Below, in pieces: positions 26,412 through 34,641 of a stretch of DNA of 64,000 bases. The stretch covers positions 434,001 through 498,000 of the forward strand of contig CAWGHN010000004.1 in NCBI GenBank assembly GCA_963822435.1. Reading direction: 5' to 3'. The notes below the pieces were generated by a model, which was not told the origin of the DNA, did not search any database, and was given only the letters and a program-made list of their open reading frames with translations. The position numbers and the translations under genes were made by a program. How positions within the stretch are numbered: position 1 is the first letter of the stretch; each line of letters opens with the position of its first letter. The DNA comes from JAUYQR01 sp963822435 (GTDB lineage Bacteria; Pseudomonadota; Alphaproteobacteria; Rhodobacterales; Rhodobacteraceae).

Positions 26412-26445
26412 AGGTGTCCGTCCGTCAGGGCGGAGGAGTGCTGGC

Positions 26446-26919
26446 TTATTCGGTGACAGCGCCTTCGGCCGGGGCGGCGGCGTCGGTTGCTGCGGCATCG
26501 GCGGCGGGGGCCAGCGAGGCGAGGAAGGCCGCGACGTTCTTGGCGTCTTCTTCCTTCTTCAGCTTGAACATCATCTTCGATTTGGCCTTCTTGTCGCCGG
26601 TCTTTTCGACGAGGAACGCGGTCGGATCCTGCACGTAGACGGCAAGATCAGCCTCGGTCCAGACGTAGCCGGCGGCGGTCAGCTCTTCGATCCCGGCGCC
26701 GTACTTGAAGCCTTCGAGCGAGCCTGCGACACGACCGATGACGCCATAAAGGTTCGGGCCGGTCTTGGCGTTCTTGCCGGCGAGGGTTTCGCCCGCTTCG
26801 TTCTGCACGACGTGGCAGGTCTGGCACTGGTTGAAGGTCTTGGCGCCAGCTTCGATGTCTTGCGCGAAGGTGGGGGCAGCGAGGCCAGCGAAGGCGATGG
26901 CGGTCAGGGTCAGTTTCAT
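26446..26919 (-). CDS. cycA: Cytochrome c2
   Basis: A 157-residue periplasmic c-type cytochrome. A signal peptide (MKLTLTAIAFAGLAAPTFAQ) is followed by the haem motif CQTCH, GPNLYGVIGRVAG and the region of the axial methionine (KSKMMFKLKKEEDAKNV). It closely resembles Rhodobacter cytochrome c2, which carries electrons from the bc1 complex to the reaction centre. The C-terminus has an Ala-rich extension (ADAAATDAAAPAEGAVTE). GGAGG precedes the ATG. Its placement beside hemA and puhE is the left end of the photosynthesis cluster. Confidence 0.9.
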   Translation of the reverse strand: MKLTLTAIAFAGLAAPTFAQDIEAGAKTFNQCQTCHVVQNEAGETLAGKNAKTGPNLYGVIGRVAGSLEGFKYGAGIEELTAAGYVWTEADLAVYVQDPTAFLVEKTGDKKAKSKMMFKLKKEEDAKNVAAFLASLAPAADAAATDAAAPAEGAVTE

Positions 26920-26997
26920 GGGGGATCCTCCCGGGGGTTTATTCCGGCTGTATACTGTCGCCCACAAGCCGTTTGGCAAGGGTGAAAGCGCGCAATT

Positions 26998-28209
26998 TTA
27001 CGCGACTGCGTGGGAAATCGCGCAGCGGGTCCACAATGCGGTGAGGGCGGTGACCAGCTTGTCGATGTCGGCGTCCGAATGGTTCGGGCCGGGAGTGATG
27101 CGCAAACGCTCGGTTCCCTTGGGCACGGTGGGGTAGTTGATCGGCTGGACGTAGATGCCCCAGTCGGCCATCAGGATATCCGAGATCATCCGGCATTTCA
27201 CCGGATCGCCGATCATCACCGGGATGATGTGGCTGTCGTTGGCCATGTGCGGGATGCCGGCGCGGTCCAGAAGCTTGCGGACCTTGGCGACATTGGCCTT
27301 TTGCGCGGTGCGTTCGGCGCTGGAGACCTTCAGGTGGCGGATCGAGGCGGTGGCGGCGGCGGCGATGGCCGGGGGCAGCGCGGTGGTGAAGATGAAGCCC
27401 GAGGAAAAGCTGCGGATATAGTCACAGAGGTTGTTGGAGCCGGTGATGTAACCGCCGACCACACCAAACGCCTTGCCGAGCGTGCCTTCGATCAGGTCGA
27501 TGCGGTGGGCGAGGCCACGTTCCTCGGTGACGCCACCGCCGCGCGGGCCATACATTCCGACGGCGTGAACCTCGTCGATGTAGGAGAGTGCACCGTGGGC
27601 TTCGCAAACCTCGACGATCTCGCGGAGCGGAGCGACGTCGCCGTCCATCGAGTAGACGGATTCGAAGGCCACGATCTTGGGGCGGTCGCCGACGGCCTTG
27701 AGCTTGCGGTCAAGGTCGCGCCAGTCGTTGTGCTTCCACAGCGCCTTGTCGGCGCGCGAATGGCGGATGCCTTCGATCATCGAGGCGTGGTTGCCTTCGT
27801 CCGACAGGATCACCGCGTTCGGGATGCGCGCGCCAAGGGTGCCAAGGGCGGCCCAGTTCGAGACGTAGCCCGAGGTGAACAGAAGTGCCCGTTCCTTGCC
27901 GTGCAGGTCGGCCAGTTCGCGTTCCAGTTCGAGGTGGTGGACCGAGTTGCCGCCAATGTTGCGGGTGCCGCCCGCGCCGGTGCCGCAGGCCTGCACGGTA
28001 TCGACCATCGCCTGCACCACATCGGGGTGGTGGCCCATCGTCAGATAATCGTTCGAGCACCAGACGGTGACCTCTTCGACGCGGCCATCCTTGTGGCGGG
28101 CGGCCTGCGGGAAGGCGCCGCGCTTGCGTTCAAGATCGGCAAAGACGCGGTAGTTGCCTTCGGCCTTGAGGGCGTCGAGTTGGCTTTTGAAGTGGCTGTC
28201 GAAATCCAT
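26998..28209 (-). CDS. hemA: 5-aminolevulinate synthase
   Basis: A 403-residue PLP enzyme condensing glycine and succinyl-CoA to 5-aminolevulinate, the first step of haem and bacteriochlorophyll synthesis in alphaproteobacteria. Landmarks are VWCSNDYLTMGHHP, GTGAGGTRNIGG, DEGNHASMIEG, SYIDEVHAVGMYGPRGGG and the PLP lysine in EGTLGKAFGV (Lys246). An alternative GTG start lies 9 bp upstream at 28218; the ATG at 28209 gives the family-like start MDFDSHF. It overlaps puhE slightly on its 5' side in the leftward cluster operon. Confidence 0.93.
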   Translation of the reverse strand: MDFDSHFKSQLDALKAEGNYRVFADLERKRGAFPQAARHKDGRVEEVTVWCSNDYLTMGHHPDVVQAMVDTVQACGTGAGGTRNIGGNSVHHLELERELADLHGKERALLFTSGYVSNWAALGTLGARIPNAVILSDEGNHASMIEGIRHSRADKALWKHNDWRDLDRKLKAVGDRPKIVAFESVYSMDGDVAPLREIVEVCEAHGALSYIDEVHAVGMYGPRGGGVTEERGLAHRIDLIEGTLGKAFGVVGGYITGSNNLCDYIRSFSSGFIFTTALPPAIAAAATASIRHLKVSSAERTAQKANVAKVRKLLDRAGIPHMANDSHIIPVMIGDPVKCRMISDILMADWGIYVQPINYPTVPKGTERLRITPGPNHSDADIDKLVTALTALWTRCAISHAVA

Positions 28210-28214
28210 CGGGA

Positions 28215-29018
28215 TCACTTTCTTGGCAACAGTGTGGTGTCGGTTGGTGCAGGTGCGGCAGGCAGCATCCAGCGCCAGAGCTTTTCGTCGGGAAGCGGCA
28301 GCACCATGAACCAGTGTTCAAGGAGCGCCAGCAGGGTGAGGGCGGTCAGCAGGACGTGGCCGATCAGTTGCGCGTCACTGGTGGCGCTGTAGGCGCGTTC
28401 CATCCAGCAGGCGGCGGCGAAGGTAAGGGCGGTAACCGACAGCGGGAACACCCAGTTCATCCGGGCGTGGCGGAAGTGGCTGGCGAGGTGGGAAAGCGGG
28501 GTCGGCAGAAATTCGGTGTGGATGCGCGGGACGCCGAAGAAAAGGTTCAGCTTGGCCGAAAGGCGCGCGAAAAAGAGGATCGCGAAGGTCCAGAGCGCGG
28601 TGGTGTTGCTGGCCCCCTGCGATGCGTTGGCGATGAGGATGAGGCTGGCGATCAGCAGCACCTCGTGCCAGGCGATGGTGCCTGTGGCGCGCCAGAAGCG
28701 GGACCATTCGGTGGCGTAGGGCGGGCAGGGGTCGGTGTTCGGGCCGGTGATGATCCCGGAAAGGAAGGCCAGTTCGATCCAGCCCCAGATTGCGAGGGCG
28801 GCAAGGAAGGCCGCGTAGGTGCCGGTGACGGAGCGGTCGTCAAGCGTGCTGCCGACGCCCCAGACGCCAAGCACCAGAAGCGGCAGCCCAAGGACGACCG
28901 ACCAGAGATGGGCGGTCGGCCCGCCCTGATCGGCCCGCTTGACGCGCCACAGGATCGCCCCGGTGGAAAACCACCAGATGAACATCGCAAGAAGCGAGGC
29001 GATCCACGGATTGGTCAT
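28215..29018 (-). CDS. puhE: Photosynthetic complex assembly protein PuhE
   Basis: A 267-residue membrane protein of the PuhE family (DUF3623), with about seven hydrophobic helices beginning WIASLLAMFIWWFSTGAIL. Family features include KLNLFFGVPRIHTEFLP and HFRHARMNWVFP. PuhE affects reaction-centre and light-harvesting assembly in Rhodobacter. The ATG at 29018 is inside the long open frame and fits family starts. The 133 bp upstream, before acsF, contain a perfect 13-bp hairpin. Confidence 0.88.
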   Translation of the reverse strand: MTNPWIASLLAMFIWWFSTGAILWRVKRADQGGPTAHLWSVVLGLPLLVLGVWGVGSTLDDRSVTGTYAAFLAALAIWGWIELAFLSGIITGPNTDPCPPYATEWSRFWRATGTIAWHEVLLIASLILIANASQGASNTTALWTFAILFFARLSAKLNLFFGVPRIHTEFLPTPLSHLASHFRHARMNWVFPLSVTALTFAAACWMERAYSATSDAQLIGHVLLTALTLLALLEHWFMVLPLPDEKLWRWMLPAAPAPTDTTLLPRK

Positions 29019-29054
29019 GGGCGGCACCTGTCGGTTTCGCCATGACGAGACGAT

Positions 29055-29084
29055 GTGCGGTACCCCTGGACAGGGGTACCGCAC
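29055..29084. other. Perfect 13-bp stem-loop between acsF and puhE
   Basis: GTGCGGTACCCCT (29055-29067), loop GGAC, AGGGGTACCGCAC (29072-29084). In the leftward transcript it lies 68 nt after the acsF stop and 37 nt before the puhE start. No U-run follows, so it may be an mRNA processing or stability element. A second small hairpin (CCGCTG-N6-CAGCGG, 29119-29136) lies between it and acsF. Confidence 0.65.
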
Positions 29085-29151
29085 GGGTGTTTGGGACGCG
29101 CCCATCCCGCACACCAACCCGCTGCCGGAACAGCGGTATGGGGTCTACCGG

Positions 29152-30258
29152 TCAATACGACGGCTCCAGCCGCACCGAGGCGGGCAGGGCGTGGCGTTTG
29201 ACCGGGATCGTGTAGAGGCTTGCGAAGGTCAGCGCGGCTTTCGCCCCGGCCATCCAGCCTTTCAGTTTGCCGAGCGTGCCACCCTGACGGTGGGCCGCAT
29301 CCATCGCGATGAAGGCGCGGTTCATCCGTTCCAGGTTTGGAATCCAGCGCGGGTGGTCGATGTCGAGCTCGATCGGGAAGATCTGCCGGGCGATGGTGGA
29401 GGTCTTGCGGAACACCTCCTGGTCATACCAGGCGATGTCGACGCCGAGCGCCTTGTGGAACTCTGGCCGGGCGTGGTCGCGGACCCACATGGTGGAGTAG
29501 ACAGCGGTGAGGAAGAACTTGATCCAGAGCTTGTTGGTGAAGCTTTCGGTCAGTTTCGGGTCGGTCTTCATCAAAAGCGCGAAGGCTTCGCCGTGGGAGA
29601 ACTCGTCGTTGCACCATTCGCGGAACCACTTGAAGATCGGGTGGAACCGCTGTTCGGGGTGTGCCTCGAGGTGGCGGAAGATGGTGATGTAGCGGGCGTA
29701 GCCGATTTTTTCGGAAAGGTAGGTGGCGTAGTAGATGAACTTCGGGCGGAAGTAGGTGTACTTCTTGGCCTTGGTCAGGAAGCCGAGGTTGACGGCCACC
29801 CCCGCCTCGCGCAGAGCGTCGTTGATGAAGCCGGCGTGGCGGGCCTCATCGCGCGACATGTAGGAGAAAAGCTCGCAGATGTCGGGGTTGGTGCCGCGGC
29901 GCTTCATTTCCTTGTAAAGCACACAGCCGGAGAATTCGGCGGTGCAGGACGATACGAGAAAGTCGATGAATTCGCGGCGCAAGGGTGGGTCCATGCCTTC
30001 CCAATCGACCTTGTCCCAGGCTTCGGTTTTCTTGAAATGGCCCTTGTTGGGGTCGGATTTCATCTGGGCGATCAGCTTGTCCCATTCGGCGCGCACCGGC
30101 GTGACGTCGATCTTGTCCATCTCGTCGAAGTCGGTGGTGTAGAAGCGCGGGTTCAGAAGCGTGGTTTCCGTGGCCATCGCGGTGGTGTCCATCGGCGGCA
30201 TGGTGGCCGCGACTTCGGCGCCGCTGTCGGGAAAGAGATCGTGCGGGGTTGCGTTCAT
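29152..30258 (-). CDS. acsF: Aerobic Mg-protoporphyrin IX monomethyl ester cyclase AcsF
   Basis: A 368-residue di-iron protein that forms ring E of bacteriochlorophyll with O2. Iron-ligand motifs are visible as SRDEARHAGF and NDEFSHGEAF. NPRFYTTDFDEMD near the N-terminus and PRFYRKTS-like FRKTSTIARQIFP further on fit AcsF/ChlE. The ATG at 30258 overlaps the stop of the upstream 98-residue ORF. The O2-independent counterpart bchE is also present at 45.2 kb, so the host could make pigment over a range of oxygen tensions. Confidence 0.95.
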   Translation of the reverse strand: MNATPHDLFPDSGAEVAATMPPMDTTAMATETTLLNPRFYTTDFDEMDKIDVTPVRAEWDKLIAQMKSDPNKGHFKKTEAWDKVDWEGMDPPLRREFIDFLVSSCTAEFSGCVLYKEMKRRGTNPDICELFSYMSRDEARHAGFINDALREAGVAVNLGFLTKAKKYTYFRPKFIYYATYLSEKIGYARYITIFRHLEAHPEQRFHPIFKWFREWCNDEFSHGEAFALLMKTDPKLTESFTNKLWIKFFLTAVYSTMWVRDHARPEFHKALGVDIAWYDQEVFRKTSTIARQIFPIELDIDHPRWIPNLERMNRAFIAMDAAHRQGGTLGKLKGWMAGAKAALTFASLYTIPVKRHALPASVRLEPSY

Positions 30259-30551
30259 AGCCGGATCTCCTCGGAGAAGGAAAACTCGCACAGTTCCATG
30301 AAGTCGAAATCGCCGGTGAGGCGGGTCCAGAGCCGTTCAAGCGGCGTGGCGCGGGTGATGGTGGCGGTGCGGTCTTCGACGATGACCTCGCCGTAGGCGG
30401 CCAGGACGGGCGCGCCGTGTACCAGAACCTCGTCACCCGGATAGACGACGGCACCGTTGTTGAAGCGGACGTGGGCGTGCAGCGCCTCGAAGCGGTGGGA
30501 GACTTCGACGGTGCAGGGCACCCGTTCCTGTCTGCGTTTGAAAAGAGCCAT
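30255..30551 (-). CDS. Conserved photosynthesis-cluster protein of 98 residues
   Basis: A 98-residue soluble protein starting MALFKRRQERVPCTVEVSHR, with two short beta-rich segments (VVYPGDEVLVHG, EVIVEDRTATITRATPLERLW) and an acidic end (DFDFMELCEFSF). It lies between puhC and acsF, a place where related clusters often have a small hypothetical gene, and overlaps acsF by 4 bp. Function is unknown; the context suggests a role in or near the cyclase step or assembly. Confidence 0.7.
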   Translation of the reverse strand: MALFKRRQERVPCTVEVSHRFEALHAHVRFNNGAVVYPGDEVLVHGAPVLAAYGEVIVEDRTATITRATPLERLWTRLTGDFDFMELCEFSFSEEIRL

Positions 30552-30563
30552 AATGTCAGTTCC

Positions 30564-31037
30564 CTATTTCTGGTCGAGAAGCCGTTCGAACGCGGCTTTG
30601 TTGTCGGCACCAAAGGCGTAGAGCTCGGCGCTCCACCCCGTTTCAGGGTCTTCGGCCACGAGGCGGCCATTGGCGTATTCCACTATGCGCACAGGTTTGG
30701 TCTGGTCGACACCCTGTTTGCGCCGTTCGGTGTGGATGCCGGACTGGATCACGGTGACAAAGCCGCCATGCGGCAGGTCGAGAAGCACCGAGCCATCGGT
30801 GTTGCGCACGATCACGGCCTGGGCACTGAGGCCTTCCATCACGATCCATTTTTCACGGACCACTTCAGAGGCTTGCGGCTGACCGACAGGTTCGCGCCCG
30901 GTAAACGAGGCGTAGCTGGCGATGGCAAGGGCGGACAGTGCGAGGGCCAGCATGCCAAGGAGCAGTGCCTTCGGCACCGTTTCCGGGTTCTGGCTGTGAA
31001 AGCCGGGTTCGTGGATCAGGGGGGGCTGGTTTGCCAT
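30564..31037 (-). CDS. puhC: Photosynthetic complex assembly protein PuhC
   Basis: A 157-residue protein with one membrane helix (about 22-46, ALLLGMLALALSALAIASYAS) and a C-terminal periplasmic domain carrying LPHGGFVTVIQSGIHTERR. PuhC is needed for efficient reaction-centre/LH1 assembly. The ATG at 31037 lies 9 bp after the puhB stop; upstream open frame is not coding. It is 12 bp upstream of the 98-residue ORF. Confidence 0.88.
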   Translation of the reverse strand: MANQPPLIHEPGFHSQNPETVPKALLLGMLALALSALAIASYASFTGREPVGQPQASEVVREKWIVMEGLSAQAVIVRNTDGSVLLDLPHGGFVTVIQSGIHTERRKQGVDQTKPVRIVEYANGRLVAEDPETGWSAELYAFGADNKAAFERLLDQK

Positions 31038-31045
31038 GCTGCCCC

Positions 31046-31681
31046 CTATTCCGCTGCCACGGCGGCCATCGGCGCCGTGCGGGTGACCTGCGGCATCGAA
31101 ACGCGCGCCTCGGCTGCTTCGGCCAGAAGGCCCGCCACACGCCTGGCATCGGGGATCGAGCGCAGCGCGGGTTCGGTTTTCGACATGCGCCACGGGCGGA
31201 CATGCGGCCACGCGATCAGGTAGGAGATGCGCGTGGAGCCGAGCGTGTCGAGCGCGATGGTGCCGGTGCCGTCACGGCGCAGGTCAAGGTTCGCCGCGCC
31301 GACCTGCTTGAACGGCAGGTTGAAGGTGACGGGCAGCGCCGCCCCGATCCGCAGCACGACGCGGGCGGAGGTCAGCGTGTAGATTGTGGTGCGCGCCTGT
31401 ATCCAGGCGAGACCGTAGACGACGCCAAGGCCAAGGACGGCCAGCATGAGGTAGGGCAGGCCCATCGCGGTGGCCATCGCGGGGCCACCGTCGGCATAGC
31501 CGGTGGCAGCGCGCCACAGGATGATGACGGCGAAATAACCGGCGATCCAGTGCAGCCCATAGGCGTCACGGGCCAGCGCGTAGGCGGCAGGTTTGCCCTG
31601 CCAGAGGATGTCTTCGCCAAGCGGGGGCCGTTCCGGCAGCCCAGGCATGGCTTCGAAAGCAAAGTCGTCGTGGCCTGACAT
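31046..31681 (-). CDS. puhB: Photosynthetic complex assembly protein PuhB
   Basis: A 211-residue membrane protein with helices near 45-60 and 68-95 (HWIAGYFAVIILW, LPYLMLAVLGLGVVYGLAW) and a PH-like domain afterwards (TIYTLTSARVVLRIGAALPVT, LDTLGSTRISY). PuhB acts in reaction-centre assembly with PuhA. The start MSGHDDFAFEAMPGLP matches homologs. It follows puhA with a 62-bp gap. Confidence 0.9.
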   Translation of the reverse strand: MSGHDDFAFEAMPGLPERPPLGEDILWQGKPAAYALARDAYGLHWIAGYFAVIILWRAATGYADGGPAMATAMGLPYLMLAVLGLGVVYGLAWIQARTTIYTLTSARVVLRIGAALPVTFNLPFKQVGAANLDLRRDGTGTIALDTLGSTRISYLIAWPHVRPWRMSKTEPALRSIPDARRVAGLLAEAAEARVSMPQVTRTAPMAAVAAE

Positions 31682-31743
31682 GGCAGACCCTCCATCTGTG
31701 GGGTGAAAAGCGCGGCCCGGGCGCGGGCCGCACCTGTCGGTTT

Positions 31744-32514
31744 TCAGAAGCCGCGCTTGCGCTTGTCGGCGTCGTACATCCAGCCGGAGGCAACGTAGCC
31801 GGCGATCTTGTCTTCTTCGAGCTTGGTGACTTCGGTGGCGGATTTGGTCGCCGGGATGCTGTCGAAGCTGTCGGAGGCGAGGAAGTTGATCCGCACCCTG
31901 TCAGCCCAGATCTTGGCCATGGTCATCGGCACAAGACGCTTGCCGCCGGAGTTGAGGTCGATCTCGAGGAACCGCACCAGTTGTTCGGGCGCATCGACCC
32001 AAAGGTCGGAGACGCGGCCCACAACCTCCAGATCGCCGGCCTGCACCGGCAGACCGCGCGGGTCGCGACCGGCCGACACCGAGAAGCCGTCAAGCCGTGA
32101 CATCGGCACGATCTTGTTGTGGCCGTGGCCGTCCAGTTCCGGCTCGTCGCGGCGCGGCGCCCAGGAGGCAGGGCCGACGCCATCCAGCATCGCGTTGCCG
32201 GTGGGGGCGTGCGGGAAGCCTTCGGAGGTGGCGGTGCGTGCGAGGGCAAGGTTGGTGCGGCGGTGTGCTGCCTCGTTTTCCGGCGAGGGGACGGTTACGT
32301 CGCCCTGGCCGAACGACAGGCGGAACATCTTGGGTTTCGGCACCGGGAACGGGCCCTGGTTCGGCGCGGGCAGACCATCCTCGGTTTCCAGCGGGTAGCC
32401 TTCGCGCATGTTTTCGGTCTGCAGATAGTAGATCAGCAGGGCGAAAAAGCCCCAGAAGCTCCAGATGGCGAGGCTCGCCAGATCGAAGTCGCCAAAGAAA
32501 GTCACACCAACCAT
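31744..32514 (-). CDS. puhA: Photosynthetic reaction centre H subunit
   Basis: A 256-residue H subunit. One N-terminal membrane helix (ASLAIWSFWGFFALLIYYL) leads into QTENMREGYPLE, near-invariant in PuhA, and a cytoplasmic PRC-barrel domain (VGRVSDLWVDAPEQLVRFLEID in two parts). It caps the L and M subunits and shapes proton entry to QB. The L and M genes (pufLM) are not in view. It follows lhaA by 17 bp in the leftward operon. Confidence 0.96.
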   Translation of the reverse strand: MVGVTFFGDFDLASLAIWSFWGFFALLIYYLQTENMREGYPLETEDGLPAPNQGPFPVPKPKMFRLSFGQGDVTVPSPENEAAHRRTNLALARTATSEGFPHAPTGNAMLDGVGPASWAPRRDEPELDGHGHNKIVPMSRLDGFSVSAGRDPRGLPVQAGDLEVVGRVSDLWVDAPEQLVRFLEIDLNSGGKRLVPMTMAKIWADRVRINFLASDSFDSIPATKSATEVTKLEEDKIAGYVASGWMYDADKRKRGF

Positions 32515-32531
32515 TGCGGTATCCTCCGGTG

Positions 32532-33965
32532 TCAGGTGGGAAACTCGACGATCCGCAGGCGGTCGTCGGTTTTTGGGGTTTCGGTAAGCGGGGTGACACG
32601 CACCAAGGGCCCGAGGGCAATGAGCGTGACAAAGATCAGTCCAATCTCAAGGTGGTAGACGAAGGTGTAGCCAAGCGATGCGTCGGTGAGGACGGTGCCA
32701 AGTTTGCCCGAAGTGGCAAGGTGGCTGACGATGTCGCGGATCGTGCCGCCAAAGAAGATCGACAGGCCCGCCGCCGTGGCCTGTGCGGCCCCCCAGGCCC
32801 CAAGCGCGATGCCTGATCCCGCGCCACGGGTTTTCAGCGTCATCGCGGCGGTGAGCGTGGAGACGGCAAAGAGGCCCGCGCCAAAGCCGATGGCCCCGGC
32901 GCCGGCATAAAACAGCGGGATGCTGTGCAGGGGTGCAGCGAAGATGATCGCGGAGAAGGCGGCGATACCGACCAGCAGCCCGCGCGCCGCCATGCGCATC
33001 GGATCAAGCCCGCGCGCCAGCCAGCGACCGGCGACCAGAAACCCCGCCAGCGCGCCCATCGCGTAAACCGCGGTCAGGAGGGTGGTCATCGAAACGGACA
33101 GGCCGAGAATCTCGCCGCCGTAGGGTTCCAGAAGCACGTCCTGCATGTTGAAGGCGAGGGTGCCGATCACCACCACGGCCAACAGCCGCCCGGCAGTGCC
33201 GCCCGACATCAGGTCTGCCCAAGCATCGCGGAAGGCGGGGCGCGGTTCGGCGCGTTCGGCCTTGGTCATCGGTGTGACCTTTTCCTGTTTCCACAGCGCG
33301 ATCATGTTGAGGACCAGCGTGGCAAGCCCGCAGCCCTGCACGACGCGGACCAGAAGAAGGTCGTCGAAATCGCGCAGAAGCCAGCCGACGACGACCGCCG
33401 AGACGCCCATGCCGACAAGGAACATCACGTAAAGAAGTGCCACGACGCGGGGCCGGGTCTCATCCGTGGCGCGGTCGGACGCCAGCGCAAGTCCGGCGGT
33501 CTGCGTCATGTGAAGGCCGATGCCGGTCATCAGGAAGGCAAGTGCGGCGAGAACTTCGCCCGCCCAGGCCGGGCCGAGGGTCTGGTCGCCGCCAAGCACG
33601 ATCAGCGCAAAGGGCATGATCGCAAGGCCGCCCATCTGCCACAGCGACCCGAACCAGAGGTAGGGGATGCGCTTCCAGCCGATGGCGGAGCGGTGCGTGT
33701 CGGACCGATGCCCCAGCAGCGCACGGAACGGAGCGACAAGAACGGGGATGGCGATCATCGCGGCGACGACCATCGCGGGGACGGAAAGTTCGACGATCAT
33801 CACGCGGTTCAGGGTGCCAAGGAGCAGGACGGTGGCCATCCCGACCGACACCTGAAACAAGCTGAGCCGCAGAAGCTGGCCAAGCGGCAGCCCTTCGGAG
33901 GCCGCATCCATGAAGGGCAGCCAGGCGGCGGACAGACCCTTGATATGCTTCTGGCGGATGATCAT
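32532..33965 (-). CDS. lhaA: Light-harvesting 1 assembly factor LhaA (PucC family)
   Basis: A 477-residue, twelve-helix membrane protein of the major-facilitator-like PucC family that assists LH1 assembly. GTLNRVMIVELSVPAMVVA and PFRALLGHRSDTHRS near the N-terminus and GAWGAAQATAAGLSIFFGG near the end are family features. The ATG at 33965 overlaps the bchM stop by 4 bp and has GGAG 8-10 bases upstream. A paralogue (orf428) lies at 48451-49737. Confidence 0.9.
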   Translation of the reverse strand: MIIRQKHIKGLSAAWLPFMDAASEGLPLGQLLRLSLFQVSVGMATVLLLGTLNRVMIVELSVPAMVVAAMIAIPVLVAPFRALLGHRSDTHRSAIGWKRIPYLWFGSLWQMGGLAIMPFALIVLGGDQTLGPAWAGEVLAALAFLMTGIGLHMTQTAGLALASDRATDETRPRVVALLYVMFLVGMGVSAVVVGWLLRDFDDLLLVRVVQGCGLATLVLNMIALWKQEKVTPMTKAERAEPRPAFRDAWADLMSGGTAGRLLAVVVIGTLAFNMQDVLLEPYGGEILGLSVSMTTLLTAVYAMGALAGFLVAGRWLARGLDPMRMAARGLLVGIAAFSAIIFAAPLHSIPLFYAGAGAIGFGAGLFAVSTLTAAMTLKTRGAGSGIALGAWGAAQATAAGLSIFFGGTIRDIVSHLATSGKLGTVLTDASLGYTFVYHLEIGLIFVTLIALGPLVRVTPLTETPKTDDRLRIVEFPT

Positions 33966-34627
33966 GGCCGCATCTCCAGACATTCGGAAATGTAGAACCC
34001 GCTGGTGACGCGGTCGATTTTCGCCAGGTTCGGCACCGCGCGCGCCAAGGCCGGGAACGCCTGCGGCACCATCACCGGCGAGCGGTCGGCGCGGGGGAAG
34101 AGCTTGCCGACGCCAAAGAACGCCATCAGGAACGGGGTCTTCGGTGCCACGGTGAAGACAATGCTTTGCGCGGTGCGGCTGGCGATCTTGCGCAGGGCGG
34201 CGGCGATATCGGGCGTGGCGTAGTAGATCAGGCTGTCCATCGCGAGCACATAGTCAAAGCGGCCATGCGCCGGATCGGTCATGTCACCGGCGGCAAAGGT
34301 CACGCGTCGGCGAAGGCCGTCGGCCAGGCGCGCCTCGGCGATACCGATCAGTTGGGGCGAGATATCCACCGCCACCACATCGGCCCCGCGCGCCGCCAGT
34401 TCGGCGGTCATCAACCCGGTGCCGCAACCGGCATCGAGCACCCGCGCACCGCGCAGGTCAGCGGGCAGCCGCGACAGCATGATGCCGCGCATCCGGTCAC
34501 GCCCCTGACGGACGGTTTCGCGGATGCGAGAGACTGGCGCGTCAGAGGTCAGCCGTTCCCACACCTTGGTGGCGGAACGGTCGAAGTAGTGTTCGACCCG
34601 GTCGCGTGTGGCGGAGTAATCGGCCAT
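33962..34627 (-). CDS. bchM: Mg-protoporphyrin IX methyltransferase
   Basis: A 221-residue SAM-dependent methyltransferase that esterifies the ring C propionate of Mg-protoporphyrin. The SAM motif is VLDAGCGTGLMTAEL, with VVAVDISPQLIGIA and DYVLAMDSLIYY downstream. The ATG at 34627 (MADYSATRDRVEHYF) matches family starts. It lies 14 bp after bchL and is coupled to lhaA. Confidence 0.94.
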   Translation of the reverse strand: MADYSATRDRVEHYFDRSATKVWERLTSDAPVSRIRETVRQGRDRMRGIMLSRLPADLRGARVLDAGCGTGLMTAELAARGADVVAVDISPQLIGIAEARLADGLRRRVTFAAGDMTDPAHGRFDYVLAMDSLIYYATPDIAAALRKIASRTAQSIVFTVAPKTPFLMAFFGVGKLFPRADRSPVMVPQAFPALARAVPNLAKIDRVTSGFYISECLEMRP

Positions 34628-34641
34628 TGCCTTGGCAGTCC

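Noticed and set aside
29054..29072. PpsR-like site inside the acsF-puhE hairpin
   Set aside because: The TGT and ACA are 13 bases apart, not 12, and are part of the perfect stem-loop.
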